44,267 nt of DNA from Candidatus Gastranaerophilales bacterium (GCA_944323335.1 CALUSB010000017.1:1-44267), one strand, 5' to 3'; counted from the first letter of the stretch, positions 9,241-18,559 are shown. Numbers and translations are program-made. Notes: generated by a model from the letters alone, not told the origin.

Positions 9241-9256
9241 TTGCCCATATGGGTAA
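9241..9256. promoter_or_regulatory. Palindrome between muramidase and response-regulator genes
   Basis: TTGCCCATATGGGTAA is a near-perfect palindrome with core CCCATATGGG (9244-9253). It lies 12 bases after the muramidase stop and about 70 bases before the regulator start. The following bases are A-rich on the plus strand, so it is a poor terminator for the upstream gene. It is more likely a protein-binding site, possibly for the response regulator encoded next to it. Confidence 0.35.
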
Positions 9257-9323
9257 TGTAAAAAAATTCTTCTTGTAGTTTTCTATAAATATAATTTATA
9301 CTATTAAAAACTGTGAGGCTGGT

Positions 9324-9989
9324 TTGAAAAAAATTTCCATCTACCTTGTAGAAGACTACTTTTTAGCGAGAATTTCATACAGATACGCTCTTGAGAAGTT
9401 CGAAGAAATAGAACTCATCGGCGATTTTGAAAGCGCGGATGAGTGTATTTGTGCTATGGAAAAAAGGCAGGCTGATGTTGTTCTTATGGATTTAGGCTTA
9501 GAAAATATGAATGGCATTGAAGCGACAAAAATAATTAAGGAAAAATACCCCAATACAAAAGTTGTCATACTAACCTCTCATGAAAACGATAGCGAAGTAA
9601 GGGCTTCAATTGCCTCAGGTGCAAGCTGTTACGCCCTTAAAGATATAAAAATTGAAACCCTTGTTGAGGTTATAAAGGCCGCAAGTTTTGGTGCTCACTG
9701 GTATGACCCGCAAATAGAAAAAGTTCCCTTCAGCTCTATACCAAAGCCCGAGTCATACGAGTTTGATAAATTATACCCCGACAGAGAAAAAATTAAAAAA
9801 GTCCTTACTCCAAGAGAGCTTGAAGTGCTTGAACTTTTGGTTGACGGTAAGTCAAATGTTGAAATAGCAGATGAAATATCAATAAGCGCGCACACGGCTA
9901 AGGCTCATGTGGGCGCAATTTTAGATAAATTAAATGTGGATGACAGAGTGCAAGCTGCGGTAAAAGCAGTCAGGTCGCAGCTTTTTTAA
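9324..9989 (+). CDS. NarL/FixJ-type two-component response regulator
   Basis: 221 residues. The receiver domain has acidic pocket E10/D11, phosphoacceptor D56 in VLMDLGL, switch residues T84-S85 and conserved K106. A LuxR-type helix-turn-helix follows at about 161-215 (LTPRELEVLELLVDGKSNVEIA...AHTAKAHVG). It should be a cytoplasmic DNA-binding regulator phosphorylated by the histidine kinase encoded 9 bases downstream. The start codon is TTG, chosen because it gives the complete first beta-strand (KKISIYLVED) and is preceded by GAGG at 5-base spacing. Targets are unknown; the adjacent muramidase gene and the palindrome at 9241 are candidates by position only. Confidence 0.92.
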   Translation: MKKISIYLVEDYFLARISYRYALEKFEEIELIGDFESADECICAMEKRQADVVLMDLGLENMNGIEATKIIKEKYPNTKVVILTSHENDSEVRASIASGASCYALKDIKIETLVEVIKAASFGAHWYDPQIEKVPFSSIPKPESYEFDKLYPDREKIKKVLTPRELEVLELLVDGKSNVEIADEISISAHTAKAHVGAILDKLNVDDRVQAAVKAVRSQLF

Positions 9990-9998
9990 GAGAAAATT

Positions 9999-11642
9999 AT
10001 GAAAAATAAAAAAACAACCCTGAAAATAATATTTTATGCAATACTGTTTGCGTTTTTTGTTTTGTCTTTGACGCTAAATGCGCTAAATGAACCCTATATA
10101 GGTATAAAAAGCGCTATTGTGGTGTTTATAATAGCTTGGCTCATACATTCAAATTTTGAAAACAGGTTTTTGCTTAAATCATTGAGTGTTAAATATGATA
10201 ACTCTCAACAACTGCTTAAAAGTATCTGTAAATACTGTCCTGATTTAATTTCATACAAAGATTATAAAAGGCGCTACATAGTTATGAACGAGGCACTTTT
10301 AAATCTTATAGGAGCAAAAGAAGATGATGTTATGGGAAAAACCGATACTGAAGTTTTGCCTGCTCATATTGCCGATATTATTGTAAAACACTCTGAGTAC
10401 GTTATAAAAACTGCAAAGTCGGTAGATTTTAAAATCAGTTTTAATGCTAAAGACGGCGAGAGAAAACACTTTAATACATTTATGGCGCCAATGATAGAGG
10501 ATAATAATGTTGTTGGCATAATGAGTATTTCAAGAGACATTACTAAAGAAGAAGAATTAAAAAAAGTCCTCTTGCAAAAACAATACTACATGAATTCTAT
10601 TCTGGATAATCTTCCTTTTGTTGCTTTTCTTAAGGACTTGGACGGCAAAATTGTCGGCGCAAATAAAAGACTTGAAGAGCTAAGCGGCATAAAGTGCTCG
10701 GAACTTGTCGGTATGAGTACAAATGATGTCTTTAAAAACGAGAAAATATTTACCAAAGTAAAAGATGAGGACATTATAAGGTATAATCAATCTCTTGTTG
10801 AAGAGTGCAAGTTTAATCTTGCAAACGCAGGTGAATACTGGTATAGGATAGAAAAATCTCCAATTAAAAACAAAGACGGACAAATTAAAGGTATAACCGT
10901 TTTTGTAAGAAATATTGAGCAGGAAAAAATAATAGAAACCCATAAAGAAACATTTGTTGCAACTCTTACTCATGACCTAAAAACTCCTACAATAGCGCAA
11001 ATTCGCTCGCTTGAGCTGCTTTTAGGGGGAACTTTCGGTAAATTAAGTGAAGAGCAAAGCGAGATGATATCTCAAACTCTTGATTCATGCAGGTATATGC
11101 TTACTATGATTAGTGATGTTTTATCTACATATAAGTACGAAAACGGGGATGCAAGACTTGTCAACGAGGATTTTGATTTTTATAATCTTGCAAAAGAGTG
11201 CTGCCTTGAGCTTACTAATCTGGCAAGCACCAAGGGACAGAAAATCAATCTTAAATGTGCGGATAAAACCCCTCTTGTATACGGGGATAGGACACAGCTT
11301 AAAAGAGTTGTTATGAATCTTATATCTAACTCAATATCCCATGGCTATGAGGGAAGCGACATAAACGTAGTTATAGAGCAGACAAATGAGGGTATAGTAT
11401 TTACTTCAAATAATCAAAGTCCTGATATTCCTGATGAAATATTGGATAAAGTTTTTGAAAAATATGTATCGGGTGCGGCTAAATTTAACAAAGTAGGCAC
11501 GGGGCTCGGGCTATATTTGTCACAAAGAATAGTAAGTGCTCACTTAGGTTCAATGATAGCTTCATCAAAAAACAATCACACATCTTTTGGTTTTATTATT
11601 CCTCATCACAAAAAAGCAAGAGAAATTTTCTCTCTCAGGTAA
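9999..11642 (+). CDS. Membrane-anchored PAS-PAS sensor histidine kinase
   Basis: 547 residues. Two transmembrane helices lie near the N-terminus (about 9-29 and 33-50) with almost no loop between them, so there is no sizeable periplasmic sensor. Two PAS domains follow (about 72-185 and 195-310; PAS-C signature GIMSISRDIT at the end of the first), suggesting cytoplasmic or membrane-proximal sensing. The HisKA H-box is ATLTHDLKTP with phosphoacceptor H325. The HATPase domain shows the N-box (MNLISNSISHG, N440/N444) and G-box GTGLGLYLSQ. It is paired with the response regulator just upstream in the same transcript. The signal is unknown. Confidence 0.92.
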   Translation: MKNKKTTLKIIFYAILFAFFVLSLTLNALNEPYIGIKSAIVVFIIAWLIHSNFENRFLLKSLSVKYDNSQQLLKSICKYCPDLISYKDYKRRYIVMNEALLNLIGAKEDDVMGKTDTEVLPAHIADIIVKHSEYVIKTAKSVDFKISFNAKDGERKHFNTFMAPMIEDNNVVGIMSISRDITKEEELKKVLLQKQYYMNSILDNLPFVAFLKDLDGKIVGANKRLEELSGIKCSELVGMSTNDVFKNEKIFTKVKDEDIIRYNQSLVEECKFNLANAGEYWYRIEKSPIKNKDGQIKGITVFVRNIEQEKIIETHKETFVATLTHDLKTPTIAQIRSLELLLGGTFGKLSEEQSEMISQTLDSCRYMLTMISDVLSTYKYENGDARLVNEDFDFYNLAKECCLELTNLASTKGQKINLKCADKTPLVYGDRTQLKRVVMNLISNSISHGYEGSDINVVIEQTNEGIVFTSNNQSPDIPDEILDKVFEKYVSGAAKFNKVGTGLGLYLSQRIVSAHLGSMIASSKNNHTSFGFIIPHHKKAREIFSLR

Positions 11643-11681
11643 TTTTTTGCTATACTAAAAGAAAACACCAGAGGAGATAAT

Positions 11682-12230
11682 ATGCTAAATACTCAAGATT
11701 CAATTGTTTTAGTTATTGATATACAAGAAAAACTTACAAAAATGCTAAGAGAAGATGTGAGCGCTCAAGTGGTGGAAAAATCTTCTAAACTTGTGCAGGC
11801 TGCAAAGACTCTCGGTATAGATGTGGTTTTAACCGAGCAGTATCCAAAGGGATTGGGACAAACGGTTGATGAGATAAAAAATGTACTTGCTCAAGATTAT
11901 AACCCTTATGAAAAAACTGCTTTCAGTGTTTTATACGAGCAGCCAATAGCTGATAAAATTAAACACTCGCATAAGAAACAAGTTGTCATCTGCGGTATAG
12001 AATCTCACATCTGTGTACTGCAAAGTGCTTTAGCGCTTATAAATGAAGGGCATGAGGTTTTTGTCGTACAGAATGCTTGTGCTTCAAGAAGTAAGTATGA
12101 ATTTAAGTGTGCAATGGAGTATCTGAAGCAAGCAGGAGCTAAGGTTCTATCTCTTGAGATGGTTCTTTTTGCTTGGTTAAAGGGTGCTAAACATCCTAAC
12201 TTCAAGGAAGTTCAAGCATTAATAAAATAA
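11682..12230 (+). CDS. Isochorismatase-family cysteine hydrolase
   Basis: 182 residues, cytoplasmic. The family triad is visible: D13 in VLVIDIQEKL, K78 in YEKTAFS and nucleophile C111 in CGIESHICV. Known relatives (YcaC-like) hydrolyse amides or related compounds; the substrate cannot be told from the sequence. A strong GAGGAG ribosome site at 11671 precedes the ATG, and a TATACT box around 11651 suggests its own promoter after the kinase gene. Length and motif spacing are normal. Confidence 0.88.
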   Translation: MLNTQDSIVLVIDIQEKLTKMLREDVSAQVVEKSSKLVQAAKTLGIDVVLTEQYPKGLGQTVDEIKNVLAQDYNPYEKTAFSVLYEQPIADKIKHSHKKQVVICGIESHICVLQSALALINEGHEVFVVQNACASRSKYEFKCAMEYLKQAGAKVLSLEMVLFAWLKGAKHPNFKEVQALIK

Positions 12231-12323
12231 AATTTTAATTTTATGTAACAAAAAAACTAAAACACAAAAGCTTTTTAAAAAAAGTCTGATAAAATGAGTT
12301 TAAGAATTTATTGGGAGAATATT

Positions 12324-12608
12324 ATGAAAAAGTTTTTTGCAGTTTTAATGTTGGCTCTTATGTTGTCTTTGTCTGCTCCTTGTTTTGCAGGAACTCACGG
12401 TGTTGACGGACATGTTAGCGCAAGGTCGGTCGGCGCAGGTTTGCTATCTCTTATTATTTGGCCGGGATTAGGTCAGATAGTAAATGACCAGCATGAAGAT
12501 AAAGTTGTTACTCACGCGCTTTTAGGTCTAACAGGTATTTTTAGATTTTGGTCATTTTATGACGGCTTAATTGACCGTGACGGCGGTGTATGGCATAACA
12601 GAATATAA
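12324..12608 (+). CDS. Small exported protein of unknown function
   Basis: 94 residues. The start is the ATG at 12324, preceded by GGGAG (12313-12317). An upstream in-frame ATG at 12294 would bury the signal peptide and is not preferred. Residues 1-22 form a clear signal peptide (MKKFFAVLMLALMLSLSAPCFA) with likely cleavage after Ala22. The mature part holds two hydrophobic stretches (VGAGLLSLIIWPGLGQIV and ALLGLTGIFRFWSFYDGLI) joined by a charged loop, resembling a TM2-like hairpin with the phrase GIFRFWSFYDGLIDRDG. It is probably an inner-membrane protein after cleavage. It stands between an isochorismatase gene and the convergent exporter operon; no function can be assigned. Confidence 0.72.
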   Translation: MKKFFAVLMLALMLSLSAPCFAGTHGVDGHVSARSVGAGLLSLIIWPGLGQIVNDQHEDKVVTHALLGLTGIFRFWSFYDGLIDRDGGVWHNRI

Positions 12609-12626
12609 TTTTACTTTTACGGGAGT

Positions 12627-13727
12627 CTAGTCAAGTTGTTTTCTAAACAGCCACAAGGCTCCCGTAAGTGTACATATGGCAATTAACACAAGCGGTATAA
12701 TATTTGCTAAAACGTCATATACCCCCATGTCTTTAAAAATTATTCCTTTGCCTATTACCATATAAAACCTCAAAGGGTCAAGGTATGTGAGATATTGAAA
12801 AAATACGGGCATATCATCAATAGGAGAAATAAACCCTGACAGAAGAGAAGCGGGAGTCTGAAAGGTAAAAGCTCCCAAAATCGCCTGCTGCTGAGTTTTA
12901 GACAGTGCTGAGATAAAAAGCCCTACTCCCGTTATAGATAAAAGTGCTGCAATAGTGCTTATAAAATACAAAAACAGCGAGCCTCTAAAAGGCATTTTAA
13001 AAAATGTTACCGCAACAACAAGCATAAACCCTGATAGTCCAATAGCTACTGCCATAGGGGCAATGGTCTTTCCTGCAAGGATTTCAAAGGGGGTGCAAGG
13101 TGAAACTACAAGCTGCTCGTATGTTCCCATTTCTCTTTCTCTTGCTATAGAAAGTGAAGTTAAAAGAAGAGTTACTACCATTGCAAGAAGCACAAGAAGA
13201 GATGCAAGGGTGTAGAAAAGGTATTCAAGGTTTGGATTGTACCAGCTCCTTATGTCTGTTTGTATGTTTGAGCCTTTGTCTTTTTTAAATTCATCCGAAT
13301 ACTGCGCTATTATCTCGCTTGCATAAGAGCCTGCAATAGCTGCCGTATTTGTTTGTCTGCCATCTGTAATAACCTGCACATCGGTGGTTTTTCCTCTTTT
13401 TAAATTTGTTGCAAAATCGGAGTTAATCTCAAGTGCCATAGAGGTTTTTTGTGTTTCTATATTTTTTCTCAGCTGTTTTTCGTTTTGCACATAAATTATC
13501 TTTCTAAACCACTTTGAGTTTTGAAATCTTGAGATAAGTTCTCTTGATTCATAAGTGTTTGACCTGTCAAGCACGCTTAAATCTATATTTTTTATCTCCA
13601 TAGTCATGGCATGAGCGAAAATAAAAAGCTGCATTAAAGGCGGTAAAACAATTAGCATGCGGCTTTTTGGGTCGCGCCAGATTGTAAGAAATTCTTTTTT
13701 TACAAGAGATAATATTCTTTTAAACAC
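12627..13727 (-). CDS. ybhR: ABC-2 type permease of a drug-efflux exporter (YbhR-like)
   Basis: 366 residues. The N-terminal cytoplasmic helix (LVKKEFLTIWRDPKSRM) and TM1 are followed by a large periplasmic domain (about 45-175). Five TM helices follow, with the ABC-2 signature AREREMGTYEQLVVSPCTPFEILAGK. It is the last gene of the exporter operon and should form the membrane channel as a heterodimer with the upstream permease. The start is GTG at 13727, sharing one base with the previous stop (TAGTG), so translation is coupled. E. coli YbhGFSR has the same gene order; orthology is inferred from layout. Confidence 0.88.
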   Translation of the reverse strand: MFKRILSLVKKEFLTIWRDPKSRMLIVLPPLMQLFIFAHAMTMEIKNIDLSVLDRSNTYESRELISRFQNSKWFRKIIYVQNEKQLRKNIETQKTSMALEINSDFATNLKRGKTTDVQVITDGRQTNTAAIAGSYASEIIAQYSDEFKKDKGSNIQTDIRSWYNPNLEYLFYTLASLLVLLAMVVTLLLTSLSIAREREMGTYEQLVVSPCTPFEILAGKTIAPMAVAIGLSGFMLVVAVTFFKMPFRGSLFLYFISTIAALLSITGVGLFISALSKTQQQAILGAFTFQTPASLLSGFISPIDDMPVFFQYLTYLDPLRFYMVIGKGIIFKDMGVYDVLANIIPLVLIAICTLTGALWLFRKQLD

Positions 13728-14833
13728 TATTGTATCCTTGTTTTTGTGTTTTTATAAACGATAAATGCCATTAAAACCCCTAAAATAAAAAGAAAAACAG
13801 AATTTATAAGGACTATTTCCCATATTGTTCCTGCCAAAAATTCACTCTGTATAAAAGTTACAAAGTATCTTGTTGGGATAATTGTCGTTATGCTCTGCAA
13901 AATCTGAGGCATTGAGTTTATCGGAAAAGTTAACCCGGATAGCATAAGTGCGGGTAAAAAACCAATAGACAGAGCACTTTGGCTTGCAAGAAACTGGTCT
14001 TTAAAGTTTGATGAAATTAAAAGTCCTATTCCAAGTGCGCAAAAAAGAAAAAGCGCGCAAACGCCAAAGAGTACAAAGTAATTTCCCCTAAATGGGATTT
14101 TAAATATTACGGTGCATACAAAAACATTAAATGCCATAGAGAGCATACCTAAAATAAAATAGGGAATGTACTTGCTTGCAATGATTTCAAGTTTGGTTAT
14201 TCTTGTAGATAAAAGCGCCTCCATTGTCCCTCTTTCCCATTCCCTTGCCATAACAAGAGTGGTTAAGAGCATACCGATTAGAGTCATTGTAATTGCAAGA
14301 GACCCCGGCAGTATAAAGTGGTGGCTGTTTATGTCTTGATTGTACCAGTATCTTATCTGTGTATTTATCGGCTCTTTTTGAATATTGTATTTATAGCCGC
14401 TTTGGCTGAACCACTGCCTCATAATGCTTGGAGGGTAGCTTTTTATGTAATTAGAAAGATTTACCTCTGACCCGTCTGTTACAATCTGCACGTGTGCCTG
14501 TTTTTTTCTTTGAATATTTGAACTAAAATCGTTTGGAATGACTACAAAGCCGTTAATTTTACCCCTTGTTAAGTCTTTATACATTTCATCTCTTGAAGCA
14601 TATATTTTTGCTCTTACGTATTTACTTGTGTCAAAAGAGCGCATAAGGGTGGAAAGTTCAGGGCTTGTGTCCTCAAATTTTAACCCCAGTTTAATTTTTG
14701 AGGTATCAAGGTTTACCCCGTACATATAAATCAAAAGTAATAAAAGCGGCATAACAAAAGCTATCATTATGCTTGAGGGGTCTCTTATTATCTGAAAAAA
14801 TTCTTTTTTTATAAGTGCTTTTAATTTACTCAT
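13727..14833 (-). CDS. ybhS: ABC-2 type permease of a drug-efflux exporter (YbhS-like)
   Basis: About 368 residues with the same plan as its downstream partner: cytoplasmic helix LIKKEFFQIIRDPSS, TM1, a periplasmic domain (about 50-170) and a C-terminal five-helix bundle containing AREWERGTMEALLSTRITKLEIIASK. I chose the ATG at 14833 because it overlaps the ATPase stop as ATGAGTAA, a typical coupled start. A TTG at 14851 would add six residues (KNRKK) and has no close Shine-Dalgarno. It pairs with the next permease; the tandem ATPase upstream powers both. Confidence 0.88.
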   Translation of the reverse strand: MSKLKALIKKEFFQIIRDPSSIMIAFVMPLLLLLIYMYGVNLDTSKIKLGLKFEDTSPELSTLMRSFDTSKYVRAKIYASRDEMYKDLTRGKINGFVVIPNDFSSNIQRKKQAHVQIVTDGSEVNLSNYIKSYPPSIMRQWFSQSGYKYNIQKEPINTQIRYWYNQDINSHHFILPGSLAITMTLIGMLLTTLVMAREWERGTMEALLSTRITKLEIIASKYIPYFILGMLSMAFNVFVCTVIFKIPFRGNYFVLFGVCALFLFCALGIGLLISSNFKDQFLASQSALSIGFLPALMLSGLTFPINSMPQILQSITTIIPTRYFVTFIQSEFLAGTIWEIVLINSVFLFILGVLMAFIVYKNTKTRIQ

Positions 14834-16334
14834 TTTTTTGCGATTTTTCAATTAGTCTTGAAAAAGCCTCCTCCATGTTATCAGCCGACACCTTTTCTTT
14901 AAGTTCAAAAGGTGTTCCCGTGGCTATGGTTTCTCCTTTAAAAAATAAACTTATTCTGTCACAGTATTCCGCTTCATCCATAAAATGAGTAGTCACCATA
15001 ACACTTACACCCTTTTTGGATAAGTTTTTAATATGTGACCAAAAATCCATTCTTGCTATTGGGTCTACCCCTGATGTAGGTTCATCAAGAAATAAAACAG
15101 GGGGCTTGTGCATAATGGCGCAGGCAAGGGCGAGCCTTTGCTTAAAGCCTAAAGAGAGCTCTTTTGTGTCTCTTTTTAAATACGGTTCAAGTTCAAAAAT
15201 CTCAACCATTTTTTTTATTTCTTCTTCTTTTTTTTCACCGGTTAGTCCGTATACGCTTGCAAAAAAGTCCAGATTCTGTGCTGTGTCAAGTGAACCGTAA
15301 AGAGAGAACTTCTGTGCCATATAGCCAATGTAGGAGCGAGCTTTTGTGGGGTTTTCAACTATATCAACACCCATAATCTTAGCGCTTCCCGATGTTGGTT
15401 TTATAAGTCCGCACATCATTTTAAAAGATGTGGATTTCCCCGCTCCGTTAGGCCCTAAGAGCCCGAATATCTCTCCTTTTTTAATACAAAATGTGTTATT
15501 TTTAACCGCAAAAAAATCTCCGTATTTTTTCTCAAGATTAATAGCTTCAATCGGGTATTTTATGCTGTTTTCTTTTAATTCAAAATCTTTAGTAAGGAGG
15601 CTTTGAGTTTCTCTGTAGCCTCCCATAAGCTCTATAACACTTTTTTGAAAGTCTTTGGAGTCCTTGCCAAGCTCTTTTGGCTTGCCGCAAAAGATAATTT
15701 TCCCTTTGTCCATAACAACACACATATCAAAGCTCATAGCCTCATCTAAGTAAGAAGTTGACCATATTGTCGTTGTGTTTTTTAAAGAGAGCTCTCTGAC
15801 CATTTTCATAAGTTCTTTCCTTGAAATAGGGTCAACACCAACTGATGGTTCATCTAAGACCAAAAGCTCGGGCGTGCCTAAAAGCGCACAGGCAAGCCCC
15901 AGTTTTTGTTTCATTCCTCCCGATAATTTTCCCGCGCGGCGCTTTTTAAAAGGTTCAAGATTAGTAAATTTTAAAAGTTTTTCAAATATATTTTCTTTTT
16001 CGCTTAAAGGGAGTTCTTTTAATTTTGCATACAATTCAAGGTTTTCTATAACGCTTAAATCTTCATAAAGCCCGAATTTTTGAGGCATATAGCCAAGAAT
16101 CGAGTTAAGTTCATCCCTCTGCTCGACAGGGTCAAGATTAAGTGTGGTAATTTTTCCCTTATCGGGCACAATAAAGCCTGTAATACTTCTTAAAAGCGTT
16201 GTTTTGCCTGCACTATCCGCTCCAACGATACCCGTTATAAGCCCTTTTTTAATGTTAAGACATAAATCCTCAAGCGCTTTTGTATCTTTATTAAAAGTCT
16301 TTGTGATATTTTTAATCTCTACTGCGCTTGTCAT
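14826..16334 (-). CDS. ybhF: Tandem-domain ABC transporter ATPase (YbhF-like)
   Basis: 502 residues containing two complete nucleotide-binding domains in one chain. Domain 1 has Walker A GADSAGKTT (K44), signature LSGGMKQ and Walker B LLVLDEPSVGVD. Domain 2 has Walker A GPNGAGKST (around residue 290), a variant signature LSLGFKQ (usual LSGGQ) and Walker B VLFLDEPTSGVD followed by the H-loop (VTTHFMDEAE). This fused ATPase pairs with the two separate permeases to drive export. An AAGGA ribosome site lies just before the ATG at 16334. The start overlaps the end of the fusion-protein gene by 23 bases. Confidence 0.92.
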   Translation of the reverse strand: MTSAVEIKNITKTFNKDTKALEDLCLNIKKGLITGIVGADSAGKTTLLRSITGFIVPDKGKITTLNLDPVEQRDELNSILGYMPQKFGLYEDLSVIENLELYAKLKELPLSEKENIFEKLLKFTNLEPFKKRRAGKLSGGMKQKLGLACALLGTPELLVLDEPSVGVDPISRKELMKMVRELSLKNTTTIWSTSYLDEAMSFDMCVVMDKGKIIFCGKPKELGKDSKDFQKSVIELMGGYRETQSLLTKDFELKENSIKYPIEAINLEKKYGDFFAVKNNTFCIKKGEIFGLLGPNGAGKSTSFKMMCGLIKPTSGSAKIMGVDIVENPTKARSYIGYMAQKFSLYGSLDTAQNLDFFASVYGLTGEKKEEEIKKMVEIFELEPYLKRDTKELSLGFKQRLALACAIMHKPPVLFLDEPTSGVDPIARMDFWSHIKNLSKKGVSVMVTTHFMDEAEYCDRISLFFKGETIATGTPFELKEKVSADNMEEAFSRLIEKSQKNE

Positions 16335-17187
16335 TTTCCTTGCCTTGTTTTAGTTTGATGATGACGGTAGTGGGCATTCCCTGTCTTAGATATTGGTCTT
16401 TTTTATCTACATAAATTCTTATTCTGTAAACAAGGTCAGTCCTTAGCTCCTCAGTCTGTACGGTTTTTGGGGTAAACTCCGCAACAGGTGAGATGTAGCC
16501 TATTTTGCCTTCGTATTTTCTTTTTTCTTTGCTAATAGGGTCAGTTGAGTCTGTCAGTACAAGAGCTTTCATACCGTAGCTTATGTTGCCTAAGTTTTTC
16601 TCTGATACATAAGCTCTAATCCAAACGGGATTGTTAAGAGATATTGTATAGACAGGATTTTGAGCTCCCACAACAGTTCCCTCCTCTACTATTCTTGTTG
16701 TAATAATCCCGTCATTTGGGGCGTAGATTTTAGTGTTATCCAAGTCATCTTTGTAGATTTTATTTTGATTTATTTCAGATTTAAGTTTTGCAATGCTCTC
16801 GTCCTTGTCTTTTAAAATCTCGCTGCAGCGCTCTTTTGACGTTGTGCCCTCAGCACATAGTAATTTGTGCATTTGATAAATAGAGTTTGAGTTTATGCTT
16901 TGTGCTCTATATTGTTCAATATCCGAGAGGGATTTTTTATATCTTGCGCTATAGGTTGTATCGTCAATTATTGCAAGCAGTTCGCCTTTTTTTACCTCGT
17001 CCCCTTCTTCTCTAAAGAGTTTTTTTACTCTTCCCTCTACCCTAAAACCTACATCTGCCTGACGTATCTCTATATTTCCATATAGCACAAGCTCATCGGG
17101 GTTTTTTCCGTTTAGTTTTATAATCAGAAAAACAATAAGAAAAACTATAAGAAAAACAGCTAATAGTATAATTATTTTCTTTTTCAT
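16312..17187 (-). CDS. ybhG: HlyD-family periplasmic membrane-fusion protein
   Basis: 291 residues. A single N-terminal transmembrane anchor (about 4-24) is followed by the first half of the biotinyl-lipoyl domain (NIEIRQADVGFRVEGRVKKLFREEGDEVKKGELLAIID). A short alpha-helical hairpin (about 80-145) is next, then the second lipoyl half (IYAPNDGIITTRIVEEGTVV) and the beta-barrel. It should bridge the inner-membrane ABC exporter to the TolC-type channel. The ATG at 17187 overlaps the preceding stop as ATGA, so translation is coupled. The hairpin is shorter than that of AcrA-class proteins. Confidence 0.9.
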   Translation of the reverse strand: MKKKIIILLAVFLIVFLIVFLIIKLNGKNPDELVLYGNIEIRQADVGFRVEGRVKKLFREEGDEVKKGELLAIIDDTTYSARYKKSLSDIEQYRAQSINSNSIYQMHKLLCAEGTTSKERCSEILKDKDESIAKLKSEINQNKIYKDDLDNTKIYAPNDGIITTRIVEEGTVVGAQNPVYTISLNNPVWIRAYVSEKNLGNISYGMKALVLTDSTDPISKEKRKYEGKIGYISPVAEFTPKTVQTEELRTDLVYRIRIYVDKKDQYLRQGMPTTVIIKLKQGKENDKRSRD

Positions 17188-18536
17188 AGCGCTCCTCCCA
17201 CAGATTTGTACAAAGATACCATATCTATTAGTTTTTGAGCTTTTGTAAGAGCGCAGCTTTGTATTGAGGTTATAAGTTTAGATGATTGCTCGGCTAAATC
17301 TATAAAACTTTTTGTCCCTTGACTAAATCTCTTGTTCTCAAGTTCCCAGTTGTTTTTTTCAACTTGGTATTTTTCAAGCTCCTGATTATAGATTTTTAAA
17401 TCGCATTTTGCCCTATACAGTGCATCATTTACTTCTTTCATTGCAGTTAGATTAGCCTCTAAAAATAACTCAAAAAGCTCGCCATAGCGTGCTTTAGCGT
17501 ATTTTAGGTTTGCTATTTTTTCTCCGCCTCTAAAAATATCCTGTGTTGCACCTGCAATAAGGGCTGCAAAGCTTGAGCTCCAAGCAAAAAAGTTGCCCGC
17601 ACCAAAGGTATCAAAGGCTAAAAAACCGTTAATATTAAATGTCGGGAGAAAGTCTTTTTTGGCTATTTTTATATTTATTTTTGCACTTTCAAGTTTATAA
17701 AGTGCTGATAATACATCGGGGCGAGAGTATATTAGGCTTGAGTTAATTTCATTTGGAGCATTTATATTATTTGCAAATTTGTCAAAATCTGTTCTTTTTA
17801 TGGTTTTGTCACATTCGCTTGTATCTCCTAAAAGTAGTTTCAGGTTATTTATGGCAAGTTTTCTTTGTTTTTTTAGCTCTTCAAGTTCTTCTTGCGCGTT
17901 TATTAGCTCTTTATATTTATCGTTTTGCTCGCTTTTAGATATTACTCCGTGTTTGAATTTATTTTTTGTTCTTAAGAAAATATCTTCCTTGTTTTTAATC
18001 AGTTTTTCTTGCAGCTCTATTGTTTTATCAAACTTTAAAATGTTAATGTATACGGTTGCAACATCAGAAGCAAGTACAATATATGCCATGTTTTCATCTT
18101 GTTTTTGAGCTTTGTAGAGTTTATTTTTAGATTTTGTTTTGTCTTTGTTTTTTAAGAGCAAATCCGCTTCATATCTGAATTGAAAAGGCAAAATAAACCC
18201 GTTTTTATCCAGTTGAAAATTATCAAGAGAGGGGATATTTACTCCAAGGTAATTAGAAGCAACGCTAAGGGTCGGAAACTGCTTTGCAAGGGTCATTTTC
18301 ATCTCTTGCCTTAACTGTTCGCTTTTGTATATGGCGCTTTTTGCCTTGTGGTTATTTTTTATTGCGCATACTATATAGTAAACAAGAAACTCGTCTTCAA
18401 ATTTTTCCCAAAAAGGCAGGTTAATAAGAGTTGTTTTTTCGTTAATATCAATTTGAAAGTCCTTAGAGTATAAGGGTGTTGAGAATATAAAAACAACTGA
18501 AATCAGCAGTAGTAATTTTTGCACTTTTGTTTTCAT
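17184..18536 (-). CDS. TolC-family outer-membrane efflux channel
   Basis: 450 residues. The N-terminal signal peptide (about 1-24, ending PLYSKDF) is followed by two repeats of the OEP domain with long amphipathic helices. These include the turn GVISKSEQNDKYKELINAQEELEELKKQRKLAINNLKLLLG in the first half and the SYSRPD-type phrase SLIYSRPDVLSALYKLESAKINIKIAKKDFLPTF in the second. It forms the outer-membrane duct for the exporter encoded downstream and is the first gene of that operon. It indicates a Gram-negative envelope. No Shine-Dalgarno is visible before the ATG; promoter and palindrome placement suggests a near-leaderless mRNA. Confidence 0.9.
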   Translation of the reverse strand: MKTKVQKLLLLISVVFIFSTPLYSKDFQIDINEKTTLINLPFWEKFEDEFLVYYIVCAIKNNHKAKSAIYKSEQLRQEMKMTLAKQFPTLSVASNYLGVNIPSLDNFQLDKNGFILPFQFRYEADLLLKNKDKTKSKNKLYKAQKQDENMAYIVLASDVATVYINILKFDKTIELQEKLIKNKEDIFLRTKNKFKHGVISKSEQNDKYKELINAQEELEELKKQRKLAINNLKLLLGDTSECDKTIKRTDFDKFANNINAPNEINSSLIYSRPDVLSALYKLESAKINIKIAKKDFLPTFNINGFLAFDTFGAGNFFAWSSSFAALIAGATQDIFRGGEKIANLKYAKARYGELFELFLEANLTAMKEVNDALYRAKCDLKIYNQELEKYQVEKNNWELENKRFSQGTKSFIDLAEQSSKLITSIQSCALTKAQKLIDMVSLYKSVGGAL

Positions 18537-18541
18537 TTTGT

Positions 18542-18559
18542 TTCAAATTATAATTTGAA
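18542..18559 (-). promoter_or_regulatory. Perfect 18-bp palindrome containing the -10 box of the exporter operon
   Basis: TTCAAATTA and TAATTTGAA abut exactly, giving a perfect palindrome whose centre is a consensus TATAAT on the minus strand. A TTTACG lies about 16 bases upstream as a possible -35. The exporter start ATG (18536) begins only 13 bases after the TATAAT. Transcription would therefore start within a few bases of the ATG and leave no room for a ribosome site. A repressor dimer bound here would block the promoter, as TetR- or MarR-type regulators do; no such regulator gene is adjacent. Confidence 0.55.

Noticed and set aside
12617-12667. Inverted repeat TTACGGGAG/CTCCCGTAA as a bidirectional terminator
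   Set aside because: The 33-base loop is long and neither 3' arm is followed by a T-run on its strand; the right arm lies within the permease coding sequence.
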